From Agriotes lineatus (lineage: Eukaryota > Arthropoda > Insecta > Coleoptera > Elateridae), in the NCBI GenBank assembly GCA_940337035.1, contig CALNHX010003310.1:89247-153246 (forward strand): a DNA stretch of 64,000 nucleotides, given 5' to 3'. Shown here in pieces: positions 1 through 15,000 of this stretch. A program made the translations under genes and the position numbers. How positions within the stretch are numbered: position 1 is the first letter of the stretch; every line of letters begins with the position of its first letter. Below the pieces are notes generated by a model. It saw only the letters and a list, made by a program, of their open reading frames with translations, searched no databases and was not told where the DNA came from.

Positions 1-3000
1 TCCAAAGGAAAATCCGGAAAATTAAACTCGAGAACGACTTGACCGATTTGGATGATTTTTTTGTTGTTGTGTTTGTCTTACTCCCGAGATGGTTTAACAA
101 AAAGAAAAATTCGGAAAAATCCAAAGGGAAAGCAGGAAAATTAAACTCGAGAACGACTTCACCGATTTGGATGATTTTTCTGTTGTGTTCGTCTTACTCC
201 CGAGGTGGTTTAGCAAAAAAGAAAATTTGGAAAAATCCAAAGGGAAATCCGGAAAATTAAACTTGAGAACGACTTGACCGATTTGGATGATTTTTTTGTT
301 GTTGTGTTCGTCTTACTCCCCAGATGGTTTACCAAAAAAGAAAAATTCGGAAAAATCTAAAGGGAAAGCCGGAAAATTAAACTCGAGAACGAGTTGACCG
401 ATTTGGATGATTTTGTTGTTGTTGTGTTCGTCTTACTCCCGAAGTGGTTTAGCAAGAAAGAAAATTCGGAAAAATCCAAAGGGAAATCCGGAAAATTAAA
501 CTCGAGAACGACTTGACCGATTTGGATGATTTTTTTGTTGTTGTGTTCGTCTTAGTCCCGAGGTGGTTTAGCAAAAACGAAAATTTGGAAAAATCCAAAG
601 GGAAATCCGGAAAATTAAACTCGAGAACGACTTGACCGATTTGGATGATATTTTTTTTGTTGTGTTCGTCTTACTCCCGAGGTGGTTTAGCAAAAAAGAA
701 AATTTGGAAAAATCCAAAGGGAAATCCGGAAAATTAAACTCGAGAACGACTTGACCGATTTGGATGATTTTTTTGTTGTTGTGTTTGTCTTACTCCCGAG
801 ATGGTTTAACAAAAAAGAAAAATTCGGAAAAATTCAAAGGAAAATCCGGAAAATTAAACTCGAAAACGACTTCACCGATTTGGATGATTTTTCTGTTGTT
901 GTGTTTGTCTTACTCCCGAGGTGGTTTAGCAAAAAAGAAAATTTGGAAAAATCCAAAGGGAAATCCGGAAAATTAAACTCGAGCACGACTTGACCGATTT
1001 GGATGATTTTTTTGTTGTTGTGTTCATCTTACTCCCGAGATGGTTTAGCAGAAAAGAAAAATTTGGAAAATCCAAAGGAAAAGCCGGAAAACTAAACTCG
1101 AGAACGACTTGACCGATTTGGATGATTTTTTTGTTGTTGTGTTCGTCTTACTCCCGAGATTGTTTAACAGAAGAGAAAAATTCGGAAAAATTTAAAGGGA
1201 AAACGAAAAATTAAACTCGAGAACGACTTGACCGATTTGGATGATTTTTCTGTTGTTGTGTTCGTCTTACTCCCGAGGTGGTTTAGCAAAAAAGAAAATT
1301 CGGAAAAATCCAAAGGAAAATCCGGAAAATTAAACTCGAGAACGACTTGACTGATTTGGATGATTTTTTTGTTGTTGTGTTTGTCTTACTCCCGAGATGG
1401 TTTAACAAAAAAGAAAAATTCGGAAAAATTCAAAGGGAAATCCGGAAAATTAAACTCGGGAACGACTTGACCGATTTGGATTTTTTTTGTTGTTGTTGTG
1501 TTCGTCTTACTCCCGAGATGGTTTAACAAAAAGAAAAATTCGGAAAAATCCAAAGGGAAAGCAGGAAAATTAAACTCGAAAACGACTTGACCGATTTGGA
1601 TGATTTTTCTGTTGTTGTGTTTGTCTTACTCCCGAGGTGGTTTAGCAAAAAAGAAAATTTGGAAAAATCCAAAGGGAAATCCGGAAAATTAAACTCGAGA
1701 ACGACTTGACCGATTTGGATGATTTTTTTGTTGTTGTGTTCATCTTACTCCCAAGATGGTTTAGCAGAAAAGAAAAATTTGGAAAATCCAAAGGGAAAGC
1801 CGGAAAATTAAACGTGAGAACGACTTGACCGATTTGGAGGATTTTTTTGTTGTTGTGTTCGTCTTACTCCCGAGATTGTTTAACAGAAGAGAAAAATTCG
1901 GAAAAATTTAAAGGGAAAGCCGAAAAATTAAACTCGAGAACGACTTGACCGATTTGGATGATTTTTCTGTTGTTGTGTTCGTCTTACTCCCGAGGTGGTT
2001 TAGCAAAAAAGAAAATTTGGAAAAATCCAAAGGGAAATCCGGAAAATTAAACTCGAGAACGAGTTGACCGATTTGGATGATATTTTTGTTGTTGTGTTCG
2101 TCTTACTCCCGAGGTGGTTTAGCAAAAAAGAAAATTTGGAAAAATCCAAAGGGAAATCCGGAAAATTAAACTCGAGAACGACTTGACCGATTTGGATGAT
2201 TTTTTTGTTGTTGTGTTTGTCTTACTCCCGAGATGGTTTAACAAAAAAGAAAAATTCGGAAAAATTCAAAGGAAAATCCGGAAAATTAAACTCGAGAACC
2301 ACTTGACCGATTTGGATGATTTTTTTGTTGTTGTGTTTGTCTTACTCCCGAGATGGTTTAACAAAAAAGAAAAATTCGGAAAAATTCAAAGGGAAATCCG
2401 GAAAATTAAACTCGGGAACGACTTGACCGATTTGGATGATTTTTTTGTTGTTGTGTTCGTCTTACTCCCGAGATGGTTTAACAAAAAGAAAAATTCGGAA
2501 AAATCCAAACTGAAAGCAGGAAAATTAAACTCGTAAACGACTTGACCGATTTGGATGATTTTTCTGTTGTTGTGTTTGTCTTACTCCCGAGGTGGTTTAG
2601 CAAAAAAGAAAATTTGGAAAAATCCAAAGGGAAATCCGGAAAATTAAACTCGAGAACGACTTGACCGATTTGGATGATATTTTTGTTGTTGTGTTCGTCT
2701 TACTCCCGAGGTGGTTTAGCAAAAAGGAAAATTTGGAAAAATCCAAAGGGAAATCCGGAAAATTAAACTCGAGAACGACTTGACCGATTTGAATGATTTT
2801 TTTGTTGTTGTGTTTGTCTTACTCCCGAGATGGTTTAACAAAAAAGAAAAATTCGGAAAAATCCAAAGGAAAAGCCGAAAAATTAAACTCGAGAACGACT
2901 TGACCGATTTAAATGATTTTTTTGTTGTTGTGTTCGTCTTACTCCCGAGATGGTTTATCAAAAAAGAAAAATTCGGAAAAATCCAAAGGGAAAGCAGGAA

Positions 3001-6000
3001 AATTAAACTCGAGAACGAGTTGACCGATTTGGATGATTTTTTTGTTGTTGTGTTCGTCTTACTCCCGAGATGGTTTAACAAAAAGAAAAATTCGGAAAAA
3101 TCCAAAGGGAAAGCAGGAAAATTAAACTCGAGAACGACTTCACCGATTTGGATGATTTTTCTGTTGTGTTCGTCTTACTCCCGAGGTGGTTTAGCAAAAA
3201 AGAAAATTTGGAAAAATCCAAAGGGAAATCCGGAAAATTAAACTTGAGAACGACTTGACCGATTTGGATGATTTTTTTGTTGTTGTGTTCGTCTTACTCC
3301 CCAGATGGTTTAACAAAAAAGAAAAATTCGGAAAAATCTAAAGGGAAAGCCGGAAAATTAAACTCGAGAACGAGTTGACCGATTTGGATGATTTTGTTGT
3401 TGTTGTGTTCGTCTTACTCCCGAAGTGGTTTAGCAAGAAAGAAAATTCGGAAAAATCCAAAGGGAAATCCGGAAAATTAAACTCGAGAACGACTTGACCG
3501 ATTTGGATGATTTTTTTGTTGTTGTGTTCGTCTTAGTCCCGAGGTGGTTTAGCAAAAACGAAAATTTGGAAAAATCCAAAGGGAAATCCGGAAAATTAAA
3601 CTCGAGAACGACTTGACCGATTTGGATGATATTTTTGTTGTTGTGTTCGTCTTACTCCCGAGGTGGTTTAGCAAAAAAGAAAATTTGGAAAAATCCAAAG
3701 GGAAATCCGGAAAATTAAACTCGAGAACGACTTGACCGATTTGGATGATTTTTTTGTTGTTGTGTTTGTCTTACTCCCGAGATGGTTTAACAAAAAAGAA
3801 AAATTCGGAAAAATTCAAAGGAAAATCCGGAAAATTAAACTCGAAAACGACTTGACCGATTTGGATGATTTTTCTGTTGTTGTGTTTGTCTTACTCCCGA
3901 GGTGGTTTAGCAAAAAAGAAAATTTGGAAAAATCCAAAGGGAAATCCGGAAAATTAAACTCGAGAACGACTTGACCGATTTGGATGATTTTTTTGTTGTT
4001 GTGTTCATCTTACTCCCGAGATGGTTTAGCAGAAAAGAAAAATTTGGAAAATCCAAAGGAAAAGCCGGAAAACTAAACTCGAGAACGACTTGACCGATTT
4101 GGATGATTTTTCTGTTGTTGTGTTCGTCTTACTCCCGAGGTAGTTTAGCAAAAAAGAAAATTCGGAAAAATCCAAAGAAAAATCCGGAAAATTAAACTCG
4201 AGAACGACTTGACCGATTTGGATGATTTTTTTGTTGTTGTGTTTGTCTTACTCCCGAGATGGTTTAACAAAAAAGAAAAATTCGGAAAAATTCAAAGGGA
4301 AATCCGGAAAATTAAACTCGGGAACGACTTGACCGATTTGGATTTTTTTTTTGTTGTTGTGTTCGTCTTACTCCCGAGATGGTTTAACAAAAAGAAAAAT
4401 TCGGAAAAATCCAAAGGGAAAGCAGGAAAATTAAACTCGAAAACGACTTGACCGATTTGGATGATTTTTCTGTTGTTGTGTTTGTCTTACTCCCGAGGTG
4501 GTTTAGCAAAAAAGAAAATTTGGAAAAATCCAAAGGGAAATCCGGAAAATTAAACTCGAGAACGACTTGACCGATTTGGATGATTTTTTTGTTGTTGTGT
4601 TCATCTTACTCCCAAGATGGTTTAGCAGAAAAGAAAAATTTGGAAAATCCAAAGGGAAAGCCGGAAAATTAAACGTGAGAACGACTTGACCGATTTGGAG
4701 GATTTTTTTGTTGTTGTGTTCGTCTTACTCCCGAGATTGTTTAACAGAAGAGAAAAATTCGGAAAAATTTAAAGGGAAAGCCGAAAAATTAAACTCGAGA
4801 ACGACTTGACCGATTTGGATGATTTTTCTGTTGTTGTGTTCGTCTTACTCCCGAGGTGGTTTAGCAAAAAAGAAAATTTGGAAAAATCCAAAGGGAAATC
4901 CGGAAAATTAAACTCGAGAACGACTTGACCGATTTGGATGATTTTTTTGTTGTTGTGTTCAGCTTACTCCCGAGATGGTTTAGCAGAAAAGAAAAATTTG
5001 GAAAATCCAAAGGGAAAGCCGGAAAATTAAACTCGAGAACGACTTGACCGATTTGGATGATTTTTTTGTTGTTGTGTTCGTCTTACTCCCGAGATTGTTT
5101 AACAGAAGAAAAAAATTCGGAAAAATTTAAAGGGAAAGCCGAAAAATTAAACTCGAGAACGACTTGACCGATTTAAATGATTTTTTTTGTTGTTGTGTTC
5201 GTTTTACTCCCGAGATGGTTTAACAAAAAAGAAAAATTCTGAAAAATCCAAACGGAAAGCAGGAAAATTAAACTCGAGAACGAGTTGACCGATTTGGATG
5301 ATTTTTTTGTTGTTGTGTTCGTCTTACTCCCGAGGTGGTTTAACAAAAAGAAAAATTCGGAAAAATCCAAAGGGAAAGCAGGAAAATTAAACTCGAGAAC
5401 GACTTGACCGATTTAAATGATTTTTTTTGTTGTTGTGTTCGTCTTACTCCCGAGATGGTTTAACAAAAAAGAAAAATTCGGAAAAATCCAAAGGGAAAGC
5501 AGGAAAATTAAACTCGAGAACGACTTGACCGATTTGGATGATTTTTTTGTTGTTGTGTTCGTTTTACTCCCGAGATGGTTTAACAGAAAAGAAAATTTCG
5601 GAAAAATCCAAAGGGAAAGCCGGAAAATTAAACTCGAGAACGACTTGACCGATTTGGATGATTTTGTTGTTGTTGTGTTTGTCTTACTCCCGAGATGGTT
5701 TAGCAAAAAAGAAAATTCGAAAAATCCAAAGGGAAAGCCGGCAAATTAAACTCGAGAACGAGTTGACCGATTTGGATGATTTTTTTGTTGTTGTGTTCGT
5801 CTTACTCCCGAAGTGGTTTAGCAAGAAAAAAAATTCGGAAAAATCCAAAGGGAAATCCGGAAAATTAAACTCGAGAACGACTGACCGGTTTGGATGATTT
5901 TTTTGTTGTTGTGTTCGTCTTACTCCCGAGGTGGTTTAGCAAAAAAGAAAATTTGGAAAAATCCAAAGGGAAATCCGGAAAATTAAACTCGAGAACGACT

Positions 6001-9000
6001 TGACCGATTTGGATGATATTTTTGTTGTTGTGTTCGTCTTACTCCCGAGGTGGTTTAGCAAAAAGGAAAATTTGGAAAAATCCAAAGGGAAATCCGGAAA
6101 ATTAAACTCGAGAACGACTTGACCGATTTGAATGATTTTTTTGTTGTTGTGTTTGTCTTACTCCCGAGATGGTTTAACAAAAAAGAAAAATTCGGAAAAA
6201 TCCAAAGGAAAAGCCGAAAAATTAAACTCGAGAACGACTTGACCGATTTAAATGATTTTTTTGTTGTTGTGTTCGTCTTACTCCCGAGATGGTTTAACAA
6301 AAAAGAAAAATTCGGAAAAATCCAAAGGGAAAGCAGGAAAATTAAACTCGAGAACGAGTTGACCGATTTGGATGATTTTTTTGTTGTTGTGTTCGTCTTA
6401 CTCCCGAGATGGTTTAACAAAAAGAAAAATTCGGAAAAATCCAAAGGGAAAGCAGGAAAATTAAACTCGAGAACGACTTGACCGATTTGGATGATTTTTT
6501 TGTTGTTGTGTTCGTCTTACTCCCGAGGTGGTTTAGCAAAAAAGAAAATTTGGAAAAATCCAAAGGAAAATCCGGAAAATTAAACTCGAGAACGACTTGA
6601 CCGATTTGGATGATTTTTTTGTTGTTGTGTTTGTCTTACTCCCGAGATGGTTTAACAAAAAGAAAAATTCGGAAAAATCCAAAGGGAAAGCAGGAAAATT
6701 AAACTCGAGAACGACTTCACCGATTTGGATGATTTTTCTGTTGTTGTGTTCGTCTTACTCCCGAGGTGGTTTAGCAAAAAAGAAAATTTGGAAAAATCCA
6801 AAGGGAAATCCGGAAAATTAAACTTGAGAACGACTTGACCGATTTGGATGATTTTTTTGTTGTTGTGTTCGTCTTACTCCCGAGATGGTTTAACAAAAAA
6901 GAAAAATTCGGAAAAATCTAAAGGGAAAGCCGGAAAATTAAACTCGAGAACGAGTTGACCGATTTGGATGATTTTGTTGTTGTTGTGTTCGTCTTACTCC
7001 CGAAGTGGTTTAGCAAGAAAGAAAATTCGGAAAAATCCAAAGGGAAATCCGGAAAATTAAACTCGAGAACGACTTGACCGATTTGGATGATTTTTTTGTT
7101 GTTGTGTTCGTCTTAGTCCCGAGGTGGTTTAGCAAAAACGAAAATTTGGAAAAATCCAAAGGGAAATCCGGAAAATTAAACTCGAGAACGACTTGACCGA
7201 TTTGGATGATATTTTTGTTGTTGTGTTCGTCTTACTCCCGAGGTGGTTTAGCAAAAAAGAAAATTTGGAAAAATCCAAAGGGAAATCCGGAAAATTAAAC
7301 TCGAGAACGACTTGACCGATTTGGATGATTTTTTTGTTGTTGTGTTTGTCTTACTCCCGAGATGGTTTAACAAAAAAGAAAAATTCGGAAAAATTCAAAG
7401 AAAAATCCGGAAAATTAAACTCGAGAACCACTTGACCGATTTGGATGATTTTTTTGTTGTTGTGTTTGTCTTACTCCCGAGATGGTTTAACAAAAAAGAA
7501 AAATTCGGAAAAATTCAAAGGGAAATCCGGAAAATTAAACTCGGGAACGACTTGACCGATTTGGATGATTTTTTTGTTGTTGTGTTCGTCTTACTCCCGA
7601 GATGGTTTAACAAAAAGAAAAATTCGGAAAAATCCAAAGGGAAAGCAGGAAAATTAAACTCGTAAACGACTTGACCGATTTGGATGATTTTTCTGTTGTT
7701 GTGTTTGTCTTACTCCCGAGGTGGTTTAGCAAAAAAGAAAATTTGGAAAAATCCAAAGGGAAATCCGGAAAATTAAACTCGAGAACGACTTGACCGATTT
7801 GGATGATATTTTTGTTGTTGTGTTCGTCTTACTCCCGAGGTGGTTTAGCAAAAAGGAAAATTTGGAAAAATCCAAAGGGAAATCCGGAAAATTAAACTCG
7901 AGAACGACTTGACCGATTTGAATGATTTTTTTGTTGTTGTGTTTGTCTTACTCCCGAGATGGTTTAACAAAAAAGAAAAATTCGGAAAAATCCAAAGGAA
8001 AAGCCGAAAAATTAAACTCGAGAACGACTTGACCGATTTAAATGATTTTTTTGTTGTTGTGTTCGTCTTACTCCCGAGATGGTTTAACAAAAAAGAAAAA
8101 TTCGGAAAAATCCAAAGGGAAAGCAGGAAAATTAAACTCGAGAACGAGTTGACCGATTTGGATGATTTTTTTGTTGTTGTGTTTGTCTTACTCCCGAGGT
8201 GGTTTAGCAAAAAAGAAAATTTGGAAAAATCCAAAGGGAAATCCGGAAAATTAAACTCGAGAACGACTTGACCGATTTGGATGATATTTTTGTTGTTGTG
8301 TTCGTCTTACTCCCGAGGTGGTTTAGCAAAAAGGAAAATTTGGAAAAATCCAAAGGGAAATCCGGAAAATTAAACTCGAGAACGACTTGACCGATTTGAA
8401 TGATTTTTTTGTTGTTGTGTTTGTCTTACTCCCGAGATGGTTTAACAAAAAAGAAAAATTCGGAAAAATCCAAAGGAAAAGCCGAAAAATTAAACTCGAG
8501 AACGACTTGACCGATTTAAATGATTTTTTTGTTGTTGTGTTCGTCTTACTCCCGAGATGGTTTAACAAAAAAGAAAAATTCGGAAAAATCCAAAGGGAAA
8601 GCAGGAAAATTAAACTCGAGAACGACTTGACCGATTTAAATGATTTTTTTGTTGTTGTGTTCGTCTTACTCCCGAGATGGTTTAACAAAAAAGAAAAATT
8701 CGGAAAAATCTAAAGGGAAAGCCGGAAAATTAAACTCGTAAACGACTTGACCGATTTGGATGATTTTTCTGTTGTTGTGTTTGTCTTACTCCCGAGGTGG
8801 TTTAGCAAAAAAGAAAATTTGGAAAAATCCAAAGGGAAATCCGGAAAATTAAACTCGAGAACGACTTGACCGATTTGGATGATATTTTTGTTGTTGTGTT
8901 CGTCTTACTCCCGAGGTGGTTTAGCAAAAAGGAAAATTTGGAAAAATCCAAAGGGAAATCCGGAAAATTAAACTCGAGAACGACTTGACCGATTTGAATG

Positions 9001-12000
9001 ATTTTTTTGTTGTTGTGTTTGTCTTACTCCCGAGATGGTTTAACAAAAAAGAAAAATTCGGAAAAATCCAAAGGAAAAGCCGAAAAATTAAACTCGAGAA
9101 CGACTTGACCGATTTAAATGATTTTTTTGTTGTTGTGTTCGTCTTACTCCCGAGATGGTTTAACAAAAAAGAAAAATTCGGAAAAATCCAAAGGGAAAGC
9201 AGGAAAATTAAACTCGAGAACGACTTGACCGATTTAAATGATTTTTTTGTTGTTGTGTTCGTCTTACTCCCGAGATGGTTTAACAAAAAAGAAAAATTCG
9301 GAAAAATCTAAAGGGAAAGCCGGAAAATTAAACTCGAGAACGAGTTGACCGATTTGGATGATTTTGTTGTTGTTGTGTTCGTCTTACTCCCGAAGTGGTT
9401 TAGCAAGAAAGAAAATTCGGAAAAATCCAAAGGGAAATCCGGAAAATTAAACTCGAGAACGACTTGACCGATTTGGATGATTTTTTTGTTGTTGTGTTCG
9501 TCTTAGTCCCGAGGTGGTTTAGCAAAAACGAAAATTTGGAAAAATCCAAAGGGAAATCCGGAAAATTAAACTCGAGAACGACTTGACCGATTTGGATGAT
9601 ATTTTTGTTGTTGTGTTCGTCTTACTCCCGAGGTGGTTTAGCAAAAAAGAAAATTTGGAAAAATCCAAAGGGAAATCCGGAAAATTAAACTCGAGAACGA
9701 CTTGACCGATTTGGATGATTTTTTTGTTGTTGTGTTTGTCTTACTCCCGAGATGGTTTAACAAAAAAGAAAAATTCGGAAAAATTCAAAGAAAAATCCGG
9801 AAAATTAAACTCGAGAACCACTTGACCGATTTGGATGATTTTTTTGTTGTTGTGTTTGTCTTACTCCCGAGATGGTTTAACAAAAAAGAAAAATTCGGAA
9901 AAATTCAAAGGGAAATCCGGAAAATTAAACTCGGGAACGACTTGACCGATTTGGATGATTTTTTTGTTGTTGTGTTCGTCTTACTCCCGAGATGGTTTAA
10001 CAAAAAGAAAAATTCGGAAAAATCCAAAGGGAAAGCAGAAAAATTAAACTCGTAAACGACTTGACCGATTTGGATGATTTTTTTGTTGTTGTGTTCGTCT
10101 TAGTCCCGAGGTGGTTTAGCAAAAACGAAAATTTGGAAAAATCCAAAGGGAAATCCGGAAAATTAAACTCGAGAACGACTTGACCGATTTGGATGATATT
10201 TTTGTTGTTGTGTTCGTCTTACTCCCGAGGTGGTTTAGCAAAAAAGAAAATTTGGAAAAATCCAAAGGGAAATCCGGAAAATTAAACTCGAGAACGACTT
10301 GACCGATTTGGATGATTTTTTTGTTGTTGTGTTTGTCTTACTCCCGAGATGGTTTAACAAAAAAGAAAAATTCGGAAAAATTCAAAGAAAAATCCGGAAA
10401 ATTAAACTCGAGAACCACTTGACCGATTTGGATGATTTTTTTGTTGTTGTGTTTGTCTTACTCCCGAGATGGTTTAACAAAAAAGAAAAATTCGGAAAAA
10501 TTCAAAGGGAAATCCGGAAAATTAAACTCGGGAACGACTTGACCGATTTGGATGATTTTTTTGTTGTTGTGTTCGTCTTACTCCCGAGATGGTTTAACAA
10601 AAAGAAAAATTCGGAAAAATCCAAAGGGAAAGCAGGAAAATTAAACTCGTAAACGACTTGACCGATTTGGATGATTTTTCTGTTGTTGTGTTTGTCTTAC
10701 TCCCGAGGTGGTTTAGCAAAAAAGAAAATTTGGAAAAATCCAAAGGGAAATCCGGAAAATTAAACTCGAGAACGACTTGACCGATTTGGATGATATTTTT
10801 GTTGTTGTGTTCGTCTTACTCCCGAGGTGGTTTAGCAAAAAGGAAAATTTGGAAAAATCCAAAGGGAAATCCGGAAAATTAAACTCGAGAACGACTTGAC
10901 CGATTTGAATGATTTTTTTGTTGTTGTGTTTGTCTTACTCCCGAGATGGTTTAACAAAAAAGAAAAATTCGGAAAAATCCAAAGGAAAAGCCGAAAAATT
11001 AAACTCGAGAACGACTTGACCGATTTAAATGATTTTTTTGTTGTTGTGTTCGTCTTACTCCCGAGATGGTTTAACAAAAAAGAAAAATTCGGAAAAATCC
11101 AAAGGGAAAGCAGGAAAATTAAACTCGAGAACGAGTTGACCGATTTGGATGATTTTTTTGTTGTTGTGTTTGTCTTACTCCCGAGGTGGTTTAGCAAAAA
11201 AGAAAATTCGGAAAAATCCAAAGGGAAATCCGGAAAATTAAACTCGAGAACGACTTGACCGATTTGGATGATATTTTTGTTGTTGTGTTCGTCTTACTCC
11301 CGAGGTGGTTTAGCAAAAAGGAAAATTTGGAAAAATCCAAAGGGAAATCCGGAAAATTAAACTCGAGAACGACTTGACCGATTTGAATGATTTTTTTGTT
11401 GTTGTGTTTGTCTTACTCCCGAGATGGTTTAACAAAAAAGAAAAATTCGGAAAAATCCGAAGGAAAAGCCGAAAAATTAAACTCGAGAACGACTTGACCG
11501 ATTTAAATGATTTTTTTGTTGTTGTGTTCGTCTTACTCCCGAGATGGTTTAACAAAAAAGAAAAATTCGGAAAAATCCAAAGGGAAAGCAGGAAAATTAA
11601 ACTCGAGAACGACTTGACCGATTTAAATGATTTTTTTGTTGTTGTGTTCGTCTTACTCCCGAGATGGTTTAACAAAAAAGAAAAATTCGGAAAAATCTAA
11701 AGGGAAAGCCGGAAAATTAAACTCGTAAACGACTTGACCGATTTGGATGATTTTTCTGTTGTTGTGTTTGTCTTACTCCCGAGGTGGTTTAGCAAAAAAG
11801 AAAATTTGGAAAAATCCAAAGGGAAATCCGGAAAATTAAACTCGAGAACGACTTGACCGATTTGGATGATATTTTTGTTGTTGTGTTCATCTTACTCCCG
11901 AGGTGGTTTAGCAAAAAGGAAAATTTGGAAAAATCCAAAGGGAAATCCGGAAAATTAAACTCGAGAACGACTTGACCGATTTGAATGATTTTTTTGTTGT

Positions 12001-15000
12001 TGTGTTTGTCTTACTCCCGAGATGGTTTAACAAAAAAGAAAAATTCGGAAAAATCCAAAGGAAAAGCCGAAAAATTAAACTCGAGAACGACTTGACCGAT
12101 TTAAATGATTTTTTTGTTGTTGTGTTCGTCTTACTCCCGAGATGGTTTAACAAAAAAGAAAAATTCGGAAAAATCCAAAGGGAAAGCAGGAAAATTAAAC
12201 TCGAGAACGACTTGACCGATTTAAATGATTTTTTTGTTGTTGTGTTCGTCTTACTCCCGAGATGGTTTAACAAAAAAGAAAAATTCGGAAAAATCTAAAG
12301 GGAAAGCCGGAAAATTAAACTCGAGAACGAGTTGACCGATTTGGATGATTTTGTTGTTGTTGTGTTCGTCTTACTCCCGAAGTGGTTTAGCAAGAAAGAA
12401 AATTCGGAAAAATCCAAAGGGAAATCCGGAAAATTAAACTCGAGAACGACTTGACCGATTTGGATGATTTTTTTGTTGTTGTGTTCGTCTTAGTCCCGAG
12501 GTGGTTTAGCAAAAACGAAAATTTGGAAAAATCCAAAGGGAAATCCGGAAAATTAAACTCGAGAACGACTTGACCGATTTGGATGATATTTTTGTTGTTG
12601 TGTTCGTCTTACTCCCGAGGTGGTTTAGCAAAAAAGAAAATTTGGAAAAATCCAAAGGGAAATCCGGAAAATTAAACTCGAGAACGACTTGACCGATTTG
12701 GATGATTTTTTTGTTGTTGTGTTTGTCTTACTCCCGAGATGGTTTAACAAAAAAGAAAAATTCGGAAAAATTCAAAGAAAAATCCGGAAAATTAAACTCG
12801 AGAACCACTTGACCGATTTGGATGATTTTTTTGTTGTTGTGTTTGTCTTACTCCCGAGATGGTTTAACAAAAAAGAAAAATTCGGAAAAATTCAAAGGGA
12901 AATCCGGAAAATTAAACTCGGGAACGACTTGACCGATTTGGATGATTTTTTTGTTGTTGTGTTCGTCTTACTCCCGAGATGGTTTAACAAAAAGAAAAAT
13001 TCGGAAAAATCCAAAGGGAAAGCAGGAAAATTAAACTCGTAAACGACTTGACCGATTTGGATGATTTTTCTGTTGTTGTGTTTGTCTTACTCCCGAGGTG
13101 GTTTAGCAAAAAAGAAAATTTGGAAAAATCCAAAGGGAAATCCGGAAAATTAAACTCGAGAACGACTTGACCGATTTGGATGATATTTTTGTTGTTGTGT
13201 TCGTCTTACTCCCGAGGTGGTTTAGCAAAAAGGAAAATTTGGAAAAATCCAAAGGGAAATCCGGAAAATTAAACTCGAGAACGACTTGACCGATTTGAAT
13301 GATTTTTTTGTTGTTGTGTTTGTCTTACTCCCGAGATGGTTTAACAAAAAAGAAAAATTCGGAAAAATCCAAAGGAAAAGCCGAAAAATTAAACTCGAGA
13401 ACGACTTGACCGATTTAAATGATTTTTTTGTTGTTGTGTTCGTCTTACTCCCGAGATGGTTTAACAAAAAAGAAAAATTCGGAAAAATCCAAAGGGAAAG
13501 CAGGAAAATTAAACTCGAGAACGAGTTGACCGATTTGGATGATTTTTTTGTTGTTGTGTTCGTCTTACTCCCGAGATGGTTTAACAAAAAGAAAAATTCG
13601 GAAAAATCAAAAGGGAAAGCAGGAAAATTAAACTCGAGAACGACTTGACCGATTTGGATGATTTTTTTGTTGTTGTGTTCGTCTTACTCCCGAGATGGTT
13701 TAACAAAAAGAAAAATTCGGAAAAATCCAAAGGGAAAGCAGGAAAATTAAACTCGAGAACGAGTTGACCGATTTGGATGATTTTTTTGTTGTTGTGTTCG
13801 TCTTACTCCCGAGATGGTTTAACAAAAAGAAAAATTCGGAAAAATCCAAAGGGAAATCCGGAAAATTAAACTTGAGAACGACTTGACCGATTTGGATGAT
13901 TTTTTTGTTGTTGTGTTCGTCTTACTCCCCAGATGGTTTAACAAAAAAGAAAAATTCGGAAAAATCTAAAGGGAAAGCCGGAAAATTAAACTCGAGAACG
14001 AGTTGACCGATTTGGATGATTTTGTTGTTGTTGTGTTCGTCTTACTCCCGAAGTGGTTTAGCAAGAAAGAAAATTCGGAAAAATCCAAAGGGAAATCCGG
14101 AAAATTAAACTCGAGAACGACTTGACCGATTTGGATGATTTTTTTGTTGTTGTGTTCGTCTTAGTCCCGAGGTGGTTTAGCAAAAACGAAAATTTGGAAA
14201 AATCCAAAGGGAAATCCGGAAAATTAAACTCGAGAACGACTTGACCGATTTGGATGATTTTTTTGTTGTTGTGTTCGTCTTACTCCCGAGGTGGTTTAGC
14301 AAAAAAGAAAATTTGGAAAAATCCAAAGGGAAATCCGGAAAATTAAACTCGAGAACGACTTGACCGATTTGGATGATTTTTTTGTTGTTGTGTTTGTCTT
14401 ACTCCCGAGATGGTTTAACAAAAAAGAAAAATTCGGAAAAATTCAAAGGAAAATCCGGAAAATTAAACTCGAAAACGACTTGACCGATTTGGATGATTTT
14501 TCTGTTGTTGTGTTTGTCTTACTCCCGAGGTGGTTTAGCAAAAAAGAAAATTTGGAAAAATCCAAAGGGAAATCCGGAAAATTAAACTCGAGAACGACTT
14601 GACCGATTTGGATGATTTTTTTGTTGTGTTCATCTTACTCCCGAGATGGTTTAGCAGAAAAGAAAAATTTGGAAAATCCAAAGGAAAAGCCGGAAAACTA
14701 AACTCGAGAACGACTTGACCGATTTGGATGTTTTTTTTGTTGTTGTGTTCGTCTTACTCCCGAGATTGTTTAACAGAAGAGAAAAATTCGGAAAAATTTA
14801 AAGGGAAAACCGAAAAATTAAACTCGAGAACGACTTGACCGATTTGGATGATTTTTCTGTTGTTGTGTTCGTCTTACTCCCGAGGTGGTTTAGCAAAAAA
14901 GAAAATTCGGAAAAATCCAAAGGAAAATCCGGAAAATTAAACTCGAGAACGACTTGACCGATTTGGATGATTTTTTGTTGTTGTGTTTGTCTTACTCCCG

